Shown: piece after piece, positions 15,731 through 25,160 of the stretch
How the letters are laid out: every line of letters starts with the position of its first letter
Numbering within the stretch: position 1 is the stretch's first letter
Origin: Halobacteriales archaeon QS_4_62_28
GTDB taxonomy: Archaea; Halobacteriota; Halobacteria; Halobacteriales; Haloarculaceae
Direction: 5' to 3'
DNA: 46,600 nucleotides
Assembly: GCA_003021685.1 (NCBI GenBank)
Contig: PXRO01000033.1
Coordinates: 1-46,600 of the forward strand
Made by a program: the position numbers and the translations under genes
Notes under the pieces: model-generated
The model's input: only the letters and a program-made list of their open reading frames with translations
Told to the model about the DNA's origin: nothing
The model's database searches: none

Positions 15731-17911
15731 TTAGGTCAGTTCGTCGGTGATAATCGAGCGCAGCGTGGCGATCTCGCCGGCGTCGTAGGCGAGTGACTCC
15801 TCGTCGACCGACAGGTCGAGCGTGCCCGAATCGTCGGCGGTGCCGAGGTCGTACACCGGTGCGATGCCGTCGAAGGCCTCGCGAACGTCGTGGGCGCTGG
15901 TCGTCTCGATGACGACACGACCTGGCTGTTCACCAAAGAGGAGGTGGGCCGGACTGCCCTCGCTGGCCGTGTCGATGTCGACGGTCGCGCCGGCGTCCTC
16001 GTGGATCATCTCCGCCAGACCGGACGCGAGACCGCCGTGGCTCAGGTCGTGGGTCGCGAGCGTCTCGTTCTCGTTGGCCGCGTCGGCGAGCGTCTCGATA
16101 ACGGCTTCGGGGTCGTCGAGCAACGTCGGGAAGCGGTCGCTCCCGCCGAACTGTGCGAGATACTCCGACCCGCCGAGGCGCGGTTCGGCGTTGCCTTCCA
16201 GTGCGCGAGCGCCGACGAGTAGCAACTCGCCCTCGCCAGAGAGTGACAGCGGTGGCGCGTCGTATCCCTGCTTGGTCCCGACGACGGCGAGTGTCGGCGT
16301 CGGCGGAATCGGGCCGGTAACAGAGTCGTTGTACAGCGAGACGTTGCCGCCAACGACGGGCACGTCGAGCGTCGAGCACATATCGGCCAGGCCGTCGACG
16401 ATACCCTTGAACGCTCCGTACACGTCTGGTTTCTCGGGATTACCGCCGTTGAGACAGTCCACGGCCGCGAGCGGCGTGGTCCCTTTCGCGGCGAGGGTAG
16501 TGGCGTTCTCCAGTGCGACCGCGCGTGCGCCCTCGTACGGTGCGGTGTCGGTCCAGTTGGGGTCTGCGCCCGCGGCGAAGGCAAGTCCGATGCCCGTTTC
16601 GTCCTCGTTGCCAGCCTCACGGACGGCGAGTAGGGCCGCGTCGTCGCCCGGTTTCATCGCCGTCCGGACCTGGACCTCGTGGTCGTACTGTCGGTAGACC
16701 CAGCGTTTCGAGGCCGTATTCGGACTGCCGACGACAGCCTCGAACGCCTCGTCGAGTGCGACACCGTCGGGCAGATCCGGTTCTGGCTGGACCGGTTCGT
16801 CTGCCGGGAGGTCGTTCATCGGCGCGCCGTCTCCCAGGAACTCCGCGGGCGCGTCGACGACCGTCTTGCCCTCGAAGGTACAGACGTACTGGTCCGTGTC
16901 GGTCACCTCGCCGATGACCGAACACCCGAGGTCGAAGCGCGCTGCGATTTCGGCGACCCGGTCGACGTTGTCGGGGTCGACCTCGTAGCACATACGCTCC
17001 TGGCTCTCGGCCAGCAGGTACTCCATAGCGTTCATGTTGGGCTCGCGCTCGTGGACGTTCGTGAGTTCGATGCGAGCGCCCAGACCGCCCTTGGCGACGA
17101 GTTCGGAACTCGCACCGCCGAGGCCGGCTGCCCCGAGGTCCCGCGCCGACTCGATCAGTCCCTCATCGATCAGCTGCTCGTTGGCCTCGATCAGTAGTTT
17201 CTCGGTGTATGGGTCGCCCACCTGCACGGCGGGACGGTCCTCGGTTTCCGCGTCCTCTGCGAGGTCCTCGCTGGCGAAGGAAGCGCCACCGAGGCCGTCC
17301 CGTCCTGTCGAGTTACCCACCAGCACGAGTTTGTTGCCCGCCTGCTGGGCCTCGGCGGTGATCAGTCGGTCGGGGTCGTCGATCAGACCGAGACAGGAGA
17401 CGTTAACCAGCGGGTTGCCCTCGTAGTCGTCGTGGAAGGCGACGCTGCCAGCGACCGTCGGCACGCCGATACAGTTGCCGTAGTGACTGATCCCCTCGAC
17501 GACGCCCTCGAAGAGATAGCGGGCGTGTTCGTCGCTGAAGTCGCCGAAGTACAGCGAGTCGGCGAGCGCGATGGGGTAGGCACCCATCGACAGCGTGTCT
17601 CGAACGATACCGCCAACGCCGGTTGCCGCGCCGTCGAACGGGTCGACATAAGAGGGGTGATTGTGGCTCTCGATACCCATCGTGATGTAGGTCTCGCCGT
17701 CCTCGGTCGGGAGAGCAACGACAGCGGCATCGTCGCCGGGACCGACGACGACCTGATCGCCCTCGGAATCGAAGGCTCCCAGGAGTGGGCGCGATGATCG
17801 GTACGCACAGTGCTCGCTCCAGAGGTTCTCGAAGAGGGCCGACTCGGCCCGGGTCGGTTCCCGGCCGAGTTCCTCGACCACGATATCGTGGTCAGCGCCG
17901 GAGAGGCTCAT
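15731..17911 (-). CDS. purL: Phosphoribosylformylglycinamidine synthase subunit PurL
   Basis: This 726-residue protein is the length of small (archaeal/Gram-positive) PurL. Motifs include the N-terminal [16 protein letters not shown] segment, [40 protein letters not shown] and the second-half nucleotide-binding repeat ([25 protein letters not shown]). It converts FGAR to FGAM with ATP, using ammonia from PurQ with PurS in fourth-step purine synthesis. purS and purQ are not adjacent. The start ATG lies just after a short intergenic region. Confidence 0.95.
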   Translation of the reverse strand: MSLSGADHDIVVEELGREPTRAESALFENLWSEHCAYRSSRPLLGAFDSEGDQVVVGPGDDAAVVALPTEDGETYITMGIESHNHPSYVDPFDGAATGVGGIVRDTLSMGAYPIALADSLYFGDFSDEHARYLFEGVVEGISHYGNCIGVPTVAGSVAFHDDYEGNPLVNVSCLGLIDDPDRLITAEAQQAGNKLVLVGNSTGRDGLGGASFASEDLAEDAETEDRPAVQVGDPYTEKLLIEANEQLIDEGLIESARDLGAAGLGGASSELVAKGGLGARIELTNVHEREPNMNAMEYLLAESQERMCYEVDPDNVDRVAEIAARFDLGCSVIGEVTDTDQYVCTFEGKTVVDAPAEFLGDGAPMNDLPADEPVQPEPDLPDGVALDEAFEAVVGSPNTASKRWVYRQYDHEVQVRTAMKPGDDAALLAVREAGNEDETGIGLAFAAGADPNWTDTAPYEGARAVALENATTLAAKGTTPLAAVDCLNGGNPEKPDVYGAFKGIVDGLADMCSTLDVPVVGGNVSLYNDSVTGPIPPTPTLAVVGTKQGYDAPPLSLSGEGELLLVGARALEGNAEPRLGGSEYLAQFGGSDRFPTLLDDPEAVIETLADAANENETLATHDLSHGGLASGLAEMIHEDAGATVDIDTASEGSPAHLLFGEQPGRVVIETTSAHDVREAFDGIAPVYDLGTADDSGTLDLSVDEESLAYDAGEIATLRSIITDELT

Positions 17912-18041
17912 TACGTCTCCGTCGCTTCCCGCCGGCTAAATCGCTTTCCATGCACGCTCGATCCGGAGAACAGGGAGCCGGGATGGCGCTTCTCCGCATA
18001 TTCGAATGTATTGTGATCCCGTGGGAGTCCCCTACCCGGGC

Positions 18042-18047
18042 TATAAG
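18042..18047 (+). promoter_or_regulatory. TATA box before a small frame
   Basis: TATAAG is centred about 31 bases before ATG 18075, a good archaeal promoter distance for a very short leader. Confidence 0.4.
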
Positions 18048-18074
18048 GGAGTCCTTCCAACGTCGAAACGAGAC

Positions 18075-18287
18075 ATGATCGACCGAATCGGTGCTCCCGG
18101 AACGAGTGGGTCGTCCAACTTCCGCTCGCGGCTGCTTTCGCTGAAGGTGTCCTCGGCGATGATTCACACAGAAGACGACACCGGGTTGGGGTCGGCCCCG
18201 GTGCCGGTATGGGGGTCTGTTCGGGGAAGGGCGTACGAGTGCCGCGTGGCTCTCATATTGCCGGTTGTCTCACCACGTACTCGGTAA
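18075..18287 (+). CDS. Possible 70-residue hypothetical protein, perhaps truncated
   Basis: The frame starts MIDRIGAPGTSGSSNFRSRL. The first 45 codons have haloarchaeal codon use, while the tail (ALILPVVSPRTR) is encoded by a repeat end (18255-18268). A TATA box at 18042 gives good promoter spacing. No domain is recognised. It could be a real small protein whose 3' end was replaced by the repeat, or a decayed gene. Confidence 0.33.
   Translation: MIDRIGAPGTSGSSNFRSRLLSLKVSSAMIHTEDDTGLGSAPVPVWGSVRGRAYECRVALILPVVSPRTR
18255..18268 (+). repeat. Dispersed palindrome-ended element, end C
   Basis: ATATTGCCGGTTGT is a two-mismatch version of the ATACTGCCGGCTGT end seen at 18635 and 33077. No matching opposite end is obvious nearby. 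Confidence 0.4.
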
Positions 18288-18634
18288 CCGCTGTGGCCAA
18301 TCGGTTGGTATCCGCGGTTCCGTGCTCCTGTCGTGGTCGCGGTGCCGCTGCTTGGCAACGCGTCCGTCAACCGCTGTGCAGTTCGAGGTATTTCCGAGTC
18401 GATCTGTTTCCACAGGGGATGACGGCACGTGCACTGTCACCTCACTCCATGTTAAGTATATTCCGGTTATTTTTCTCTACTGGATGTGAAAATGCAGCAG
18501 TTCAGTTCGAGGCAGAATACTTCTGGTTGTACCTAGACCCGTTCGTGGTAGGACCAGCCTTGTTTGACGGTAAGCCGGTCAGAAGAAACATCGATGCCGG
18601 CACCGTGTGTATTTCGACTCGCCGGTCTGTGCTC

Positions 18635-18648
18635 ATACTGCCGGCTGT
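18635..18648 (+). repeat. Dispersed palindrome-ended element, end D
   Basis: ATACTGCCGGCTGT is identical to the left end of the copy at 33077. The following bases share the CGCGACGTT word with that copy. The right end is not clear. Confidence 0.55.
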
Positions 18649-18769
18649 ACATCGACGAACCGCTGGGAACGAAGTACCGCGACGTTTGCCGCGGTGACTG
18701 TTTGCCACTCACACGCCACGCTCGGCCCGGACCGAGGCGTTTTTGCCGACTGGTCCAGAACTACTGGCC

Positions 18770-19456
18770 GTGCTAACGGTCGAGCTTCACACGCACTCCG
18801 AGTTGTCGTACGACGGCCGCGACCCGATTGAACTCCTGCTCCAACAGGCCGGGGCTGTCGGGCTGGATGCACTTGCAGTCACCGACCACGACGGACTCGA
18901 TGCCAGCCTCGAGGCCGCTCGACTCGCACCGGAGTACGGTCTCGTCGGTATTCCCGGCGTCGAGATTACCAGCGAAGCGGGCCACGTCCTCGGTCTCGGG
19001 ATCACGGAGATCATTCCCGCCGGACTTTCCTTTCAGGAAACACTCGACCGTATCCGCGATCAGGGCGGCGTCGCCGTCGTCCCCCACCCCTTCCAGGAAT
19101 CCCGGAGCGGCGTTCTCGCCGACATCTCGAAAGACGAGCTGAGTGAGGCCGACGCCATCGAGGTGTACAACTCCCGACTGCTGACTGGCTGGTCGAACCA
19201 CCAGGCCCACCAGTACGCCCGTCGCCACGGCCTCCCGATGACGGCCGGCAGCGACGCCCACATCAGCGAGATGGTCGGCCAGGCGGTGACCCACGTCGAC
19301 ACCGACGACCGGAGCCTCGACGCCATCCTCGATGCTATCCGGAAGGGACGAACGGCAGTGGAGGGCAAGCGCACGCCCTGGCATATTAGCTTCCGGCAGG
19401 CCGCCGGCGGCGCGAAACGCCGCGTCAAGAACCGGTTTTCACAGTTGATTCGATGA
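18770..19456 (+). CDS. PHP-domain phosphoesterase
   Basis: This is a 228-residue protein of the PHP superfamily. It has metal-binding motifs HTHSELSYDG at the N-terminus, TDHDG, GVEITSEAGHVLGLG, VPHPF and a C-terminal GSDAH. These match trinuclear-metal PHP enzymes that cleave phosphoesters of nucleotides, oligonucleotides or histidinol phosphate. The GTG at 18770 is preferred over TTG 18743 because the fold begins LTVELHTHS. The stop overlaps the start of the next gene by four bases (ATGA), so the two are co-translated. The substrate is not known. Confidence 0.85.
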   Translation: MLTVELHTHSELSYDGRDPIELLLQQAGAVGLDALAVTDHDGLDASLEAARLAPEYGLVGIPGVEITSEAGHVLGLGITEIIPAGLSFQETLDRIRDQGGVAVVPHPFQESRSGVLADISKDELSEADAIEVYNSRLLTGWSNHQAHQYARRHGLPMTAGSDAHISEMVGQAVTHVDTDDRSLDAILDAIRKGRTAVEGKRTPWHISFRQAAGGAKRRVKNRFSQLIR

Positions 19457-20583
19457 TCCACGGGACTGCAAAGCGCGTCGTCCGGCGTGCCATCCGGACT
19501 GGCGATCCACTGCCGGGGACGCGCGGGTTCGCCGGCCGTCTGGACGATGCTGGCGAGGTGACTGACGGACCGGCGCTCGTCAGGGACGTCCTCGGTCGCG
19601 TCCCGCTGTTCGTCGAGCGCGATGCCGCCGACCCGACGGCCGACGGCGCGTGGGCCTTCGACCGCTCGTCACTGACCGATCCCGTCTCGCTCCCTGCTGG
19701 CCACTGCCAGACGGTCGCCGGAGACGAGCACTACTGGGCACTCCCCGATGTCGCGCCGACCGGCGACGACACCGATGCGGTCGCTGCCGCCCGTGGGGCC
19801 ATCGAGGCCGCGACTGCCGACGTGAGCAGTGACGACACTGCCGTCGCCTTCTCCGGGGGCGTCGACTCGGCACTGCTCGCCGCTCGTCTGGATGCCCCGC
19901 TATACGTCACCGGGTTCGAGGGGAGCCACGACATCGAGGCGGCCCGTTCGGCGGCCGCCGCGCTCGACCGCACAGTGACCGTCGTCGAGTTCACCCACGC
20001 GGACCTCGAACGGGCTGTCCCGGAGATTTCGCGAGCCACGGGTCGAACGAACGCGATGGACGTACAGATCGCTCTCCCGCTCTTTCTGACTGCCGAGCGC
20101 GCCGCCGCCGACGGCTTCGACCGCCTGCTCGTCGGACAGGGGGCCGACGAACTGTTCGGCGGTTACGCGAAAGTCGCCAGCGCCCCCGACGACCACCGTA
20201 TCGAGGCCGACACCGTCCGGGCCGCACAGCGGGAAGTGATCGCCACGCTTCCCGACCAACTCGAACGGGACGTGCTTACATTACAGGCCGCTGGCGTCGA
20301 ACCGGTCGCGCCACTGCTCGACGACCGCGTGATTCGGGCGGCACTCGGTCTCACTGGCGACCAGTTAGTTCGTGGCGAGGACCACCGCAAGTGGGCACTC
20401 CGGCAGGCCGCCAGCGAGTGGCTCCCCGACGACATCGCCGCTCGCGACAAGAAGGCCGTCCAGTATGGCACGTACGCGGCCCGCGAACTCGACCGTCTGG
20501 CCCGTCAGAACGGCTTCAAGCGCCGGATGGACGACCACGTCACGAAGTACGTCGAGTCGTTGCTATCGTCACGTACCGGGTAG
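19453..20583 (+). CDS. Asparagine-synthase-like ATP-pyrophosphatase
   Basis: This 376-residue protein has its AsnB-type synthetase domain from about residue 105. The PP-loop AFSGGVDSALLAARL has SGGVDS at 134-139, followed by DVQIALPLFLTAERAA, LLVGQGADELFGGYAK and RKWALRQAASEWLPDDIAARDKKAVQYGT. The N-terminal 100 residues keep a weak trace of a glutaminase-like fold but start MIHG, with no Cys2 nucleophile, so glutamine would not be the nitrogen donor. It probably adenylates a carboxylate and transfers ammonia or another amine. It is translationally coupled to the PHP gene. True asparagine synthase is possible but not the best reading. The 3' end overlaps the NUDIX gene by 15 bases. Confidence 0.8.
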   Translation: MIHGTAKRVVRRAIRTGDPLPGTRGFAGRLDDAGEVTDGPALVRDVLGRVPLFVERDAADPTADGAWAFDRSSLTDPVSLPAGHCQTVAGDEHYWALPDVAPTGDDTDAVAAARGAIEAATADVSSDDTAVAFSGGVDSALLAARLDAPLYVTGFEGSHDIEAARSAAAALDRTVTVVEFTHADLERAVPEISRATGRTNAMDVQIALPLFLTAERAAADGFDRLLVGQGADELFGGYAKVASAPDDHRIEADTVRAAQREVIATLPDQLERDVLTLQAAGVEPVAPLLDDRVIRAALGLTGDQLVRGEDHRKWALRQAASEWLPDDIAARDKKAVQYGTYAARELDRLARQNGFKRRMDDHVTKYVESLLSSRTG

Positions 20584-21048
20584 CGTGACCGTCTGAATCG
20601 CCCGCAGACCGATATCGATCACGTCCTCGTCGAAGCGGTCACCGTTGGCCTGCAGTTCCTCGGCAGTGATCCACTCCCAGGCGTCGGCGGGTTGCTCGCC
20701 CTCTGCCGGCGCGATCTCCCTGTGGGGTGCCCTGGCGTAGAAGACCATGTCGACGTGCTGGTGGCCAACGCCCCGGGCGGTGATGTTGACATCCGCGAGA
20801 TGGAAGTGCTGGGGCTTTGGCAGTGGGTCGACGGTGTCGCTACCGATATCGTCGGTCTCGGCGACTAACTCGACGGCCAGGCCGAGTTCCTCGCGGACTT
20901 CCCGCAGGGCCGCCTCGTGGGGGAGTTCGTCGCGGTCGATGTGGCCTCCGGGCGGGAGCCACAGTCCCAGTCCATCGTGTTCGTGGAGTGCAACGGCACC
21001 GCTCTCGACGACGTATGTGGTCGCGGTAAAATGACGGGTCGTTTCCAT
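20569..21048 (-). CDS. NUDIX hydrolase
   Basis: This 159-residue protein has a complete Nudix box GX5EX7REUXEEXGU at residues 35-57 (GHIDRDE ... REVREELGL). The family hydrolyses nucleoside diphosphates linked to another moiety, with Mg2+ bound by the box glutamates. The surrounding LWLPPGGHI and HLADVNITARGVGHQHVDMVFYAR segments match the haloarchaeal 8-oxo-dGTP/ADP-ribose type, but substrate cannot be assigned. It is convergent with, and overlaps by 15 bases, the AsnB-like gene. Confidence 0.88.
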   Translation of the reverse strand: METTRHFTATTYVVESGAVALHEHDGLGLWLPPGGHIDRDELPHEAALREVREELGLAVELVAETDDIGSDTVDPLPKPQHFHLADVNITARGVGHQHVDMVFYARAPHREIAPAEGEQPADAWEWITAEELQANGDRFDEDVIDIGLRAIQTVTLPGT

Positions 21049-21087
21049 ACCGGCCGTTCAGGGCGGCATGGGGTTTGGGTTTGGGGT

Positions 21088-22059
21088 CTATAGCTGCTGG
21101 ATCTCTTCTTCGGCTTCCAGCAGTTCGTGGTAGCGGTTCCGGATCGTCACTTCCGAGATGTTCGCGACTTCGCTGACCTCGCTCTGGGTGACTTTCTGGT
21201 TGGTCAGGAGCGAGGCGGCATACACCGACGCGGCCGCGAGTCCGACGGGGGACTTGCCGGAGTGGACGCCCTGCTCTTTGGCGTTCTGGAGGAGCTGACG
21301 GGCGCGGCGCTCGACCTCTTCGGGGAGTTCCAGGTCCGAGACGAAGCGAGGCACGTAGCTCTCGGGGTCGGCAGGCTGGATCTCCAGGCCGAGTTCCCGG
21401 ACGACGTAGCGGTAGGTGCGTGCGATCTCGTCTTTTTCGACGCGAGAAACCGCACTGATCTCGTCGAGCGAGCGGGGCGTGCCTGCCTGTCGGGCGGCGG
21501 CGTACAGCGAGGATGTCGCGACGCCCTCGATGGAACGTCCGGGCAGGAGGTCCTCGTCGAGCGCACGCCGGTAGATGACGCTTGCCGTCTCGCGGACGTT
21601 CTCGGGGAGACCGAGCGCACTTGCCATGCGGTCGATTTCGCCGAGTGCCTGCTTGAGGTTACGCTCCTTGGAGTCGCGGGTGCGGAACCGCTCGTTCCAG
21701 GTTCGCAGCCGCTGCATCTTTTCACGCTGGCGCGAAGACAGGGAGTTGCCGTAGGCGTCCTTGTCCTGCCAGCCGATGTTCGTGGAGAGCCCCTTGTCGT
21801 GCATCATGTTGGTCGTCGGCGCACCGACGCGGGACTTCTCGTCTTTCTCTTTGGCGTCGAACGCTCGCCACTCGGGGCCGGGGTCGATTTCGTCCTCTTC
21901 GACGACGAGTCCACACTCCTCACAGACCGTCTCGCCACGCTCGCCATCCGAGACGAGGTCGCCGCCACACTCTGGACAGACGACCTCCTCTTCGTCGTCC
22001 TCGGTCTCCTCCGTGTACTCGCGCTCGTCCGTATATCGCCTGATGGTGGTATCGGTCAT
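21088..22059 (-). CDS. Transcription initiation factor IIB (TFB)
   Basis: This 323-residue protein has an acidic N-terminal tail, a zinc ribbon (CPEC 28-31, CEEC 46-49), the B-finger/B-linker region (RAFDAKEKDEKSRVGAPTTNMMHDKGLSTNIGW) and two cyclin repeats (about 125-215 and 220-315). It recruits RNA polymerase to TBP-bound promoters. Haloarchaea carry several TFB paralogues, so the number cannot be assigned. The C-terminus LEAEEEIQQL is complete. The promoter is at 22130-22138. Confidence 0.95.
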   Translation of the reverse strand: MTDTTIRRYTDEREYTEETEDDEEEVVCPECGGDLVSDGERGETVCEECGLVVEEDEIDPGPEWRAFDAKEKDEKSRVGAPTTNMMHDKGLSTNIGWQDKDAYGNSLSSRQREKMQRLRTWNERFRTRDSKERNLKQALGEIDRMASALGLPENVRETASVIYRRALDEDLLPGRSIEGVATSSLYAAARQAGTPRSLDEISAVSRVEKDEIARTYRYVVRELGLEIQPADPESYVPRFVSDLELPEEVERRARQLLQNAKEQGVHSGKSPVGLAAASVYAASLLTNQKVTQSEVSEVANISEVTIRNRYHELLEAEEEIQQL

Positions 22060-22129
22060 TTGTTTGGGGGGACAGCCGGGTGCGTACCCGAAAAACCTTC
22101 TAGCGATTCATCTGTTGTATCCGTGGCGA

Positions 22130-22138
22130 CTTAAAACT
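22130..22138 (-). promoter_or_regulatory. TATA box of the TFB gene
   Basis: On the minus strand AGTTTTAAG lies about 75 bases upstream of the ATG, predicting a transcript start near 22108 and a leader of about 50 bases. The rest of the 22060-22358 spacer shows no gene. CACATTTATTCC near 22229 could serve the gat operon. Confidence 0.45.
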
Positions 22139-22350
22139 TTTGCCTTACCACGAAGATTCGATTTCAGAATCCCAAAAGGATGTTTTCGACTCGCTACCTG
22201 AACTTCCGATTACCCGGAGGTAACCGACACATTTATTCCTCGCCGTGTTGCTCCGTCAGTGAAGCGATGGATCCGTGACGACCCCTATCGACCGGTGGCC
22301 GCTATGGTGACTGTGAGGTATCGAAACCCTTACCGCCGGGCCGGCGCTCC

Positions 22351-22355
22351 GGAGG
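22351..22355 (+). promoter_or_regulatory. Shine-Dalgarno site of gatC
   Basis: GGAGG(T) ends three bases before ATG 22359. Many haloarchaeal mRNAs are leaderless, so this clear SD supports the chosen start and a leadered transcript. Confidence 0.5.
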
Positions 22356-22358
22356 TAT

Positions 22359-22637
22359 ATGAGCGAATCCGTCGTCGATCCGGACGAAGTCCGACAGGTC
22401 GCGGACCTCGCCCGCGTCGACCTCGACGACGACGAGGTCGATCAGTTCACCGAGCAGTTCGCCGACATCCTCTCCTATTTCGATGCGCTGGACGAGGTGC
22501 CCGAGACTGATCGCGAGGAAGAACTGGCGAACGTCATGCGCCCGGACGAGACCCACGAGTGCCTGAGCCAGGAAGAAGCCCTCCAAAACGCGCCGGACAG
22601 CGAGGACGGGCACTTCAAGGGACCGAAGGTATCCTGA
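22359..22637 (+). CDS. gatC: Asp-tRNA(Asn)/Glu-tRNA(Gln) amidotransferase subunit C
   Basis: This is a 92-residue protein with the GatC pattern: VDPDEVRQVADLARVDLDDDEVDQFTEQFADILSYFDALDEVPETD, then RPDETHECLSQEEALQNAPDSEDGHFKGPKV. It stabilises and bridges GatA and GatB in the complex that amidates Glu-tRNA(Gln) or Asp-tRNA(Asn). The length is normal. It is followed after one base by gatA; gatB is not in the neighbourhood. Confidence 0.93.
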   Translation: MSESVVDPDEVRQVADLARVDLDDDEVDQFTEQFADILSYFDALDEVPETDREEELANVMRPDETHECLSQEEALQNAPDSEDGHFKGPKVS

Positions 22638-22638
22638 G

Positions 22639-23919
22639 ATGAGCACGGAGTACAACGGCTACGTCACGGCCGAGCGAATCGAGGGCGACGACGCCGGCCC
22701 CCTGGCGGGCCGTACTGTCGCTGTCAAGGACAACATCTCGACAGAGGGCGTCCCGACGACGTGTGGGTCGGCGATGCTCGCTGAGTACGCGCCGCCCTAC
22801 GACGCGACGGTCGTCGAGCGACTGACCGACGCCGGCGCGACCATCCCCGGCAAGACCAACATGGACGAGTTCGGGATGGGCACCACGACCGAAACGTCGG
22901 CCCACGGTCCGACCGAAAACCCCGCCGCACCGGGCCACGTTCCCGGCGGCTCCTCGGGTGGCTCTGCGGCCGTCGTCGCGGCTGGCGACGCTGACATGGC
23001 GCTTGGCACAGACACCGGCGGTTCGATCCGCTGTCCCGCCGCCTTCTGTGGCGTCGTCGGGATCAAGCCGACCTACGGATTGGTCTCACGGTACGGCCTC
23101 GTCGCCTACGCTAACAGCCTCGAACAGATCGGACCGATTGCGCCGACTGTCGAGGCGGCCGCCGAACTACTGGACGTGATCGCCGGACCGGACGAACACG
23201 ACGCGACGACCCGTGACAACGAGGGCGCGGTCGACGGCCTGGCCGACGCCGCCGACGGCGATGTCGAGGGGCTCTCCATCGGCGTCCCCACAGAACTGAT
23301 CGAAGGAGCCGACGAGGCTGTCGTCGAGACGTTCTGGGACGCCATCGACGACCTCGAAGCACAGGGCGCGAACTATCACGAGGTCACGCTGCCGAGCCTC
23401 GAACACGCCGTCGAGGCGTACTACGTTATCGCGATGTCCGAAGCCTCCTCGAATCTGGCCCGTTTCGACGGCGTTCGCTACGGGCAGAGCGGCGGCCACG
23501 AAGGCAACTGGAACGAGAGCTTCGCCAACGCCCGCGAGAAGGGCTTTGGCGAGGAGGTCAAGCGCCGGATTCTGCTCGGCACCTACGCGCTCTCGGCGGG
23601 GTATCACGACAAGTACTACAGGAAAGCCCAGGACGCCCGTGCCTGGGTCAAGCAGGACTTCGACGAGGCCCTCGACGAGGCCGACGTACTGGCCTCGCCG
23701 ACGATGCCCGTCCCACCGATGGAGATGGGCGAGAGCCTCGACGACCCCCTCCAGATGTATCTCGCCGACGCCAACACCACGCCGGTCAACCTCGCGAACC
23801 TGCCGGCCATCTCGGTGCCGGCCGGTAAAACGGACGACGGACTGCCCGTTGGCCTCCAGCTCGTCGGCCCGGCATTCGGCGAAGAGACGCTCGTCCGAGC
23901 CGGCAGCGCGCTGGCCTGA
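22639..23919 (+). CDS. gatA: Asp-tRNA(Asn)/Glu-tRNA(Gln) amidotransferase subunit A
   Basis: This is a 426-residue amidase-signature enzyme. VAVKDNIS holds the catalytic Lys. PGGSSGGSAA and DTGGSIRCPAAFCGVVGIKPTYGLVSRYG hold the cis-Ser and nucleophile Ser of the Ser-cisSer-Lys triad. The PGKTNMDEFGMG segment and a C-terminal NLANLPAISVPAG motif are typical of GatA. It releases ammonia from glutamine and passes it to GatB. It is a little shorter than bacterial GatA, as usual in haloarchaea. It is co-transcribed with gatC. Confidence 0.95.
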   Translation: MSTEYNGYVTAERIEGDDAGPLAGRTVAVKDNISTEGVPTTCGSAMLAEYAPPYDATVVERLTDAGATIPGKTNMDEFGMGTTTETSAHGPTENPAAPGHVPGGSSGGSAAVVAAGDADMALGTDTGGSIRCPAAFCGVVGIKPTYGLVSRYGLVAYANSLEQIGPIAPTVEAAAELLDVIAGPDEHDATTRDNEGAVDGLADAADGDVEGLSIGVPTELIEGADEAVVETFWDAIDDLEAQGANYHEVTLPSLEHAVEAYYVIAMSEASSNLARFDGVRYGQSGGHEGNWNESFANAREKGFGEEVKRRILLGTYALSAGYHDKYYRKAQDARAWVKQDFDEALDEADVLASPTMPVPPMEMGESLDDPLQMYLADANTTPVNLANLPAISVPAGKTDDGLPVGLQLVGPAFGEETLVRAGSALA

Positions 23920-23957
23920 CCGATGGTTTTTCGTTCTCTGGGAAAGTACGTTGAAAT

Positions 23958-25160
23958 ATGTCGGCCAGACAGCCCTCGAGCATGTGGGTTCGCCTCGTTG
24001 CGATACTCGCCGTCCTCGTCGCGTTCGACGCAGTGCTGGTCGCTGCCGCCTACTGGCTGGCACACCTCGGGGTCGGCCTCGTGTTCGTGATGATGGGAGG
24101 CTTCATCGTCGAGTCTCTGACTGGTATGACCCCGCTCGAACTCATCGTCGGTTCGCTCACCCTTCAGGCGTTCCCCTCGCTCCCGGTACTCGTCGCTGGC
24201 ACAGTGCTGACGCTGTCGCTCCAGTCGGTGTTTGGCTACCGACAGAGCCTCGACAGTGCCGCGACCGAACCCGTCGAGTTGAACTGGGCGTTCATCAGAT
24301 CGTTCCTGACTGGGGGCAACGACCACTCCAGCCAGCAGGCGACCGGCACCGACAACGCGAGCGAGCACGTCAGACGCCACGTCCGGGACCGCCTGACCGG
24401 GCTTGCCCACCTCTCGACCGTGTCGCTTCCGTCCGTGCGTGTCGTCGAGTCGCCGACGCCCAACAGTTTCGTCGCCGGTCGACCGGGCGAGCAGACGCTG
24501 GTAGTAACGACAGCACTGGTCGAGCGTCTCGACGACGAGCAACTCGATGCAGTGCTCGCCCACGAACTCGCCCACCTGAAGAACGGTGACGCGTTCGTGA
24601 TGACTGCCGCGGGATTCCTCCCGACGCTTACGGCCCGTGTCATCGAACGCACTATCCGGTTTCTCCGCCGGTCGAAAGTCGTCACCGCGCTGTTCCCGGT
24701 CGAACCACCCGCCGACGAGGAGACGGTGTTCAGCAGCGCCCAGTTCCACATCGCGGCGATCTTGCTCTCGCCGTTCGTCCTCACAGTTGCTTCGCTGCTT
24801 TTCCTGACGAGTACGGCCTGCTACCGTGCGCTCTCACGGATCCGTGAGTTCCGTGCCGACAGCGGTGCCGTTGCGATCCACGGTTCGCCGGCTGCACTGG
24901 CGAGCGCCCTGGAGTCGCTGTCCGGTCACGAGCGCCCGACGGCAGACCTCCGGACTGCCGAAACCGGCGTGAGGGAACTCTGTGTGTTACCCTACTCGAT
25001 CCACGACGACGAGGACGGTGTCGACGGTGACGGACTCCTCGCGCGCTACCAGCGCTGGTGGCAGTCGATCAGCGCAACCGTTCTCCCCTCGTCGCATCCA
25101 CCGGTCGATGTTCGGATCGATGCGTTGCGGGACCGGGAGCGTCGCGCAGGAAGAAACTAG
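23958..25160 (+). CDS. M48-family membrane metalloprotease (HtpX-like)
   Basis: This 400-residue protein has two N-terminal membrane helix pairs (about 10-50 and 60-95), a linker, then the peptidase domain with the zinc motif HELAH at 202-206. The third ligand Glu is in REFRADSGAV. Two more hydrophobic segments (about 257-295) precede it, the HtpX layout, with the active site facing the cytoplasm. These proteases degrade misfolded membrane proteins. Its 3' end overlaps the PIG-L gene by four bases in convergent orientation. Confidence 0.9.
   Translation: MSARQPSSMWVRLVAILAVLVAFDAVLVAAAYWLAHLGVGLVFVMMGGFIVESLTGMTPLELIVGSLTLQAFPSLPVLVAGTVLTLSLQSVFGYRQSLDSAATEPVELNWAFIRSFLTGGNDHSSQQATGTDNASEHVRRHVRDRLTGLAHLSTVSLPSVRVVESPTPNSFVAGRPGEQTLVVTTALVERLDDEQLDAVLAHELAHLKNGDAFVMTAAGFLPTLTARVIERTIRFLRRSKVVTALFPVEPPADEETVFSSAQFHIAAILLSPFVLTVASLLFLTSTACYRALSRIREFRADSGAVAIHGSPAALASALESLSGHERPTADLRTAETGVRELCVLPYSIHDDEDGVDGDGLLARYQRWWQSISATVLPSSHPPVDVRIDALRDRERRAGRN

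Larger units (their letters stand above)
17912..18769. other. Long intergenic region with degenerate coding-like and repeat sequence
   Basis: It contains a TATA-preceded small frame at 18075-18287 (listed separately), two same-orientation ends of the ACTGCCGGCTGT repeat family (18255-18268 and 18635-18648), and an AT-rich patch around 18449-18490. Frames across 18300-18700 have mixed codon use and stops, consistent with decay. No RNA gene is recognised. Confidence 0.5.
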
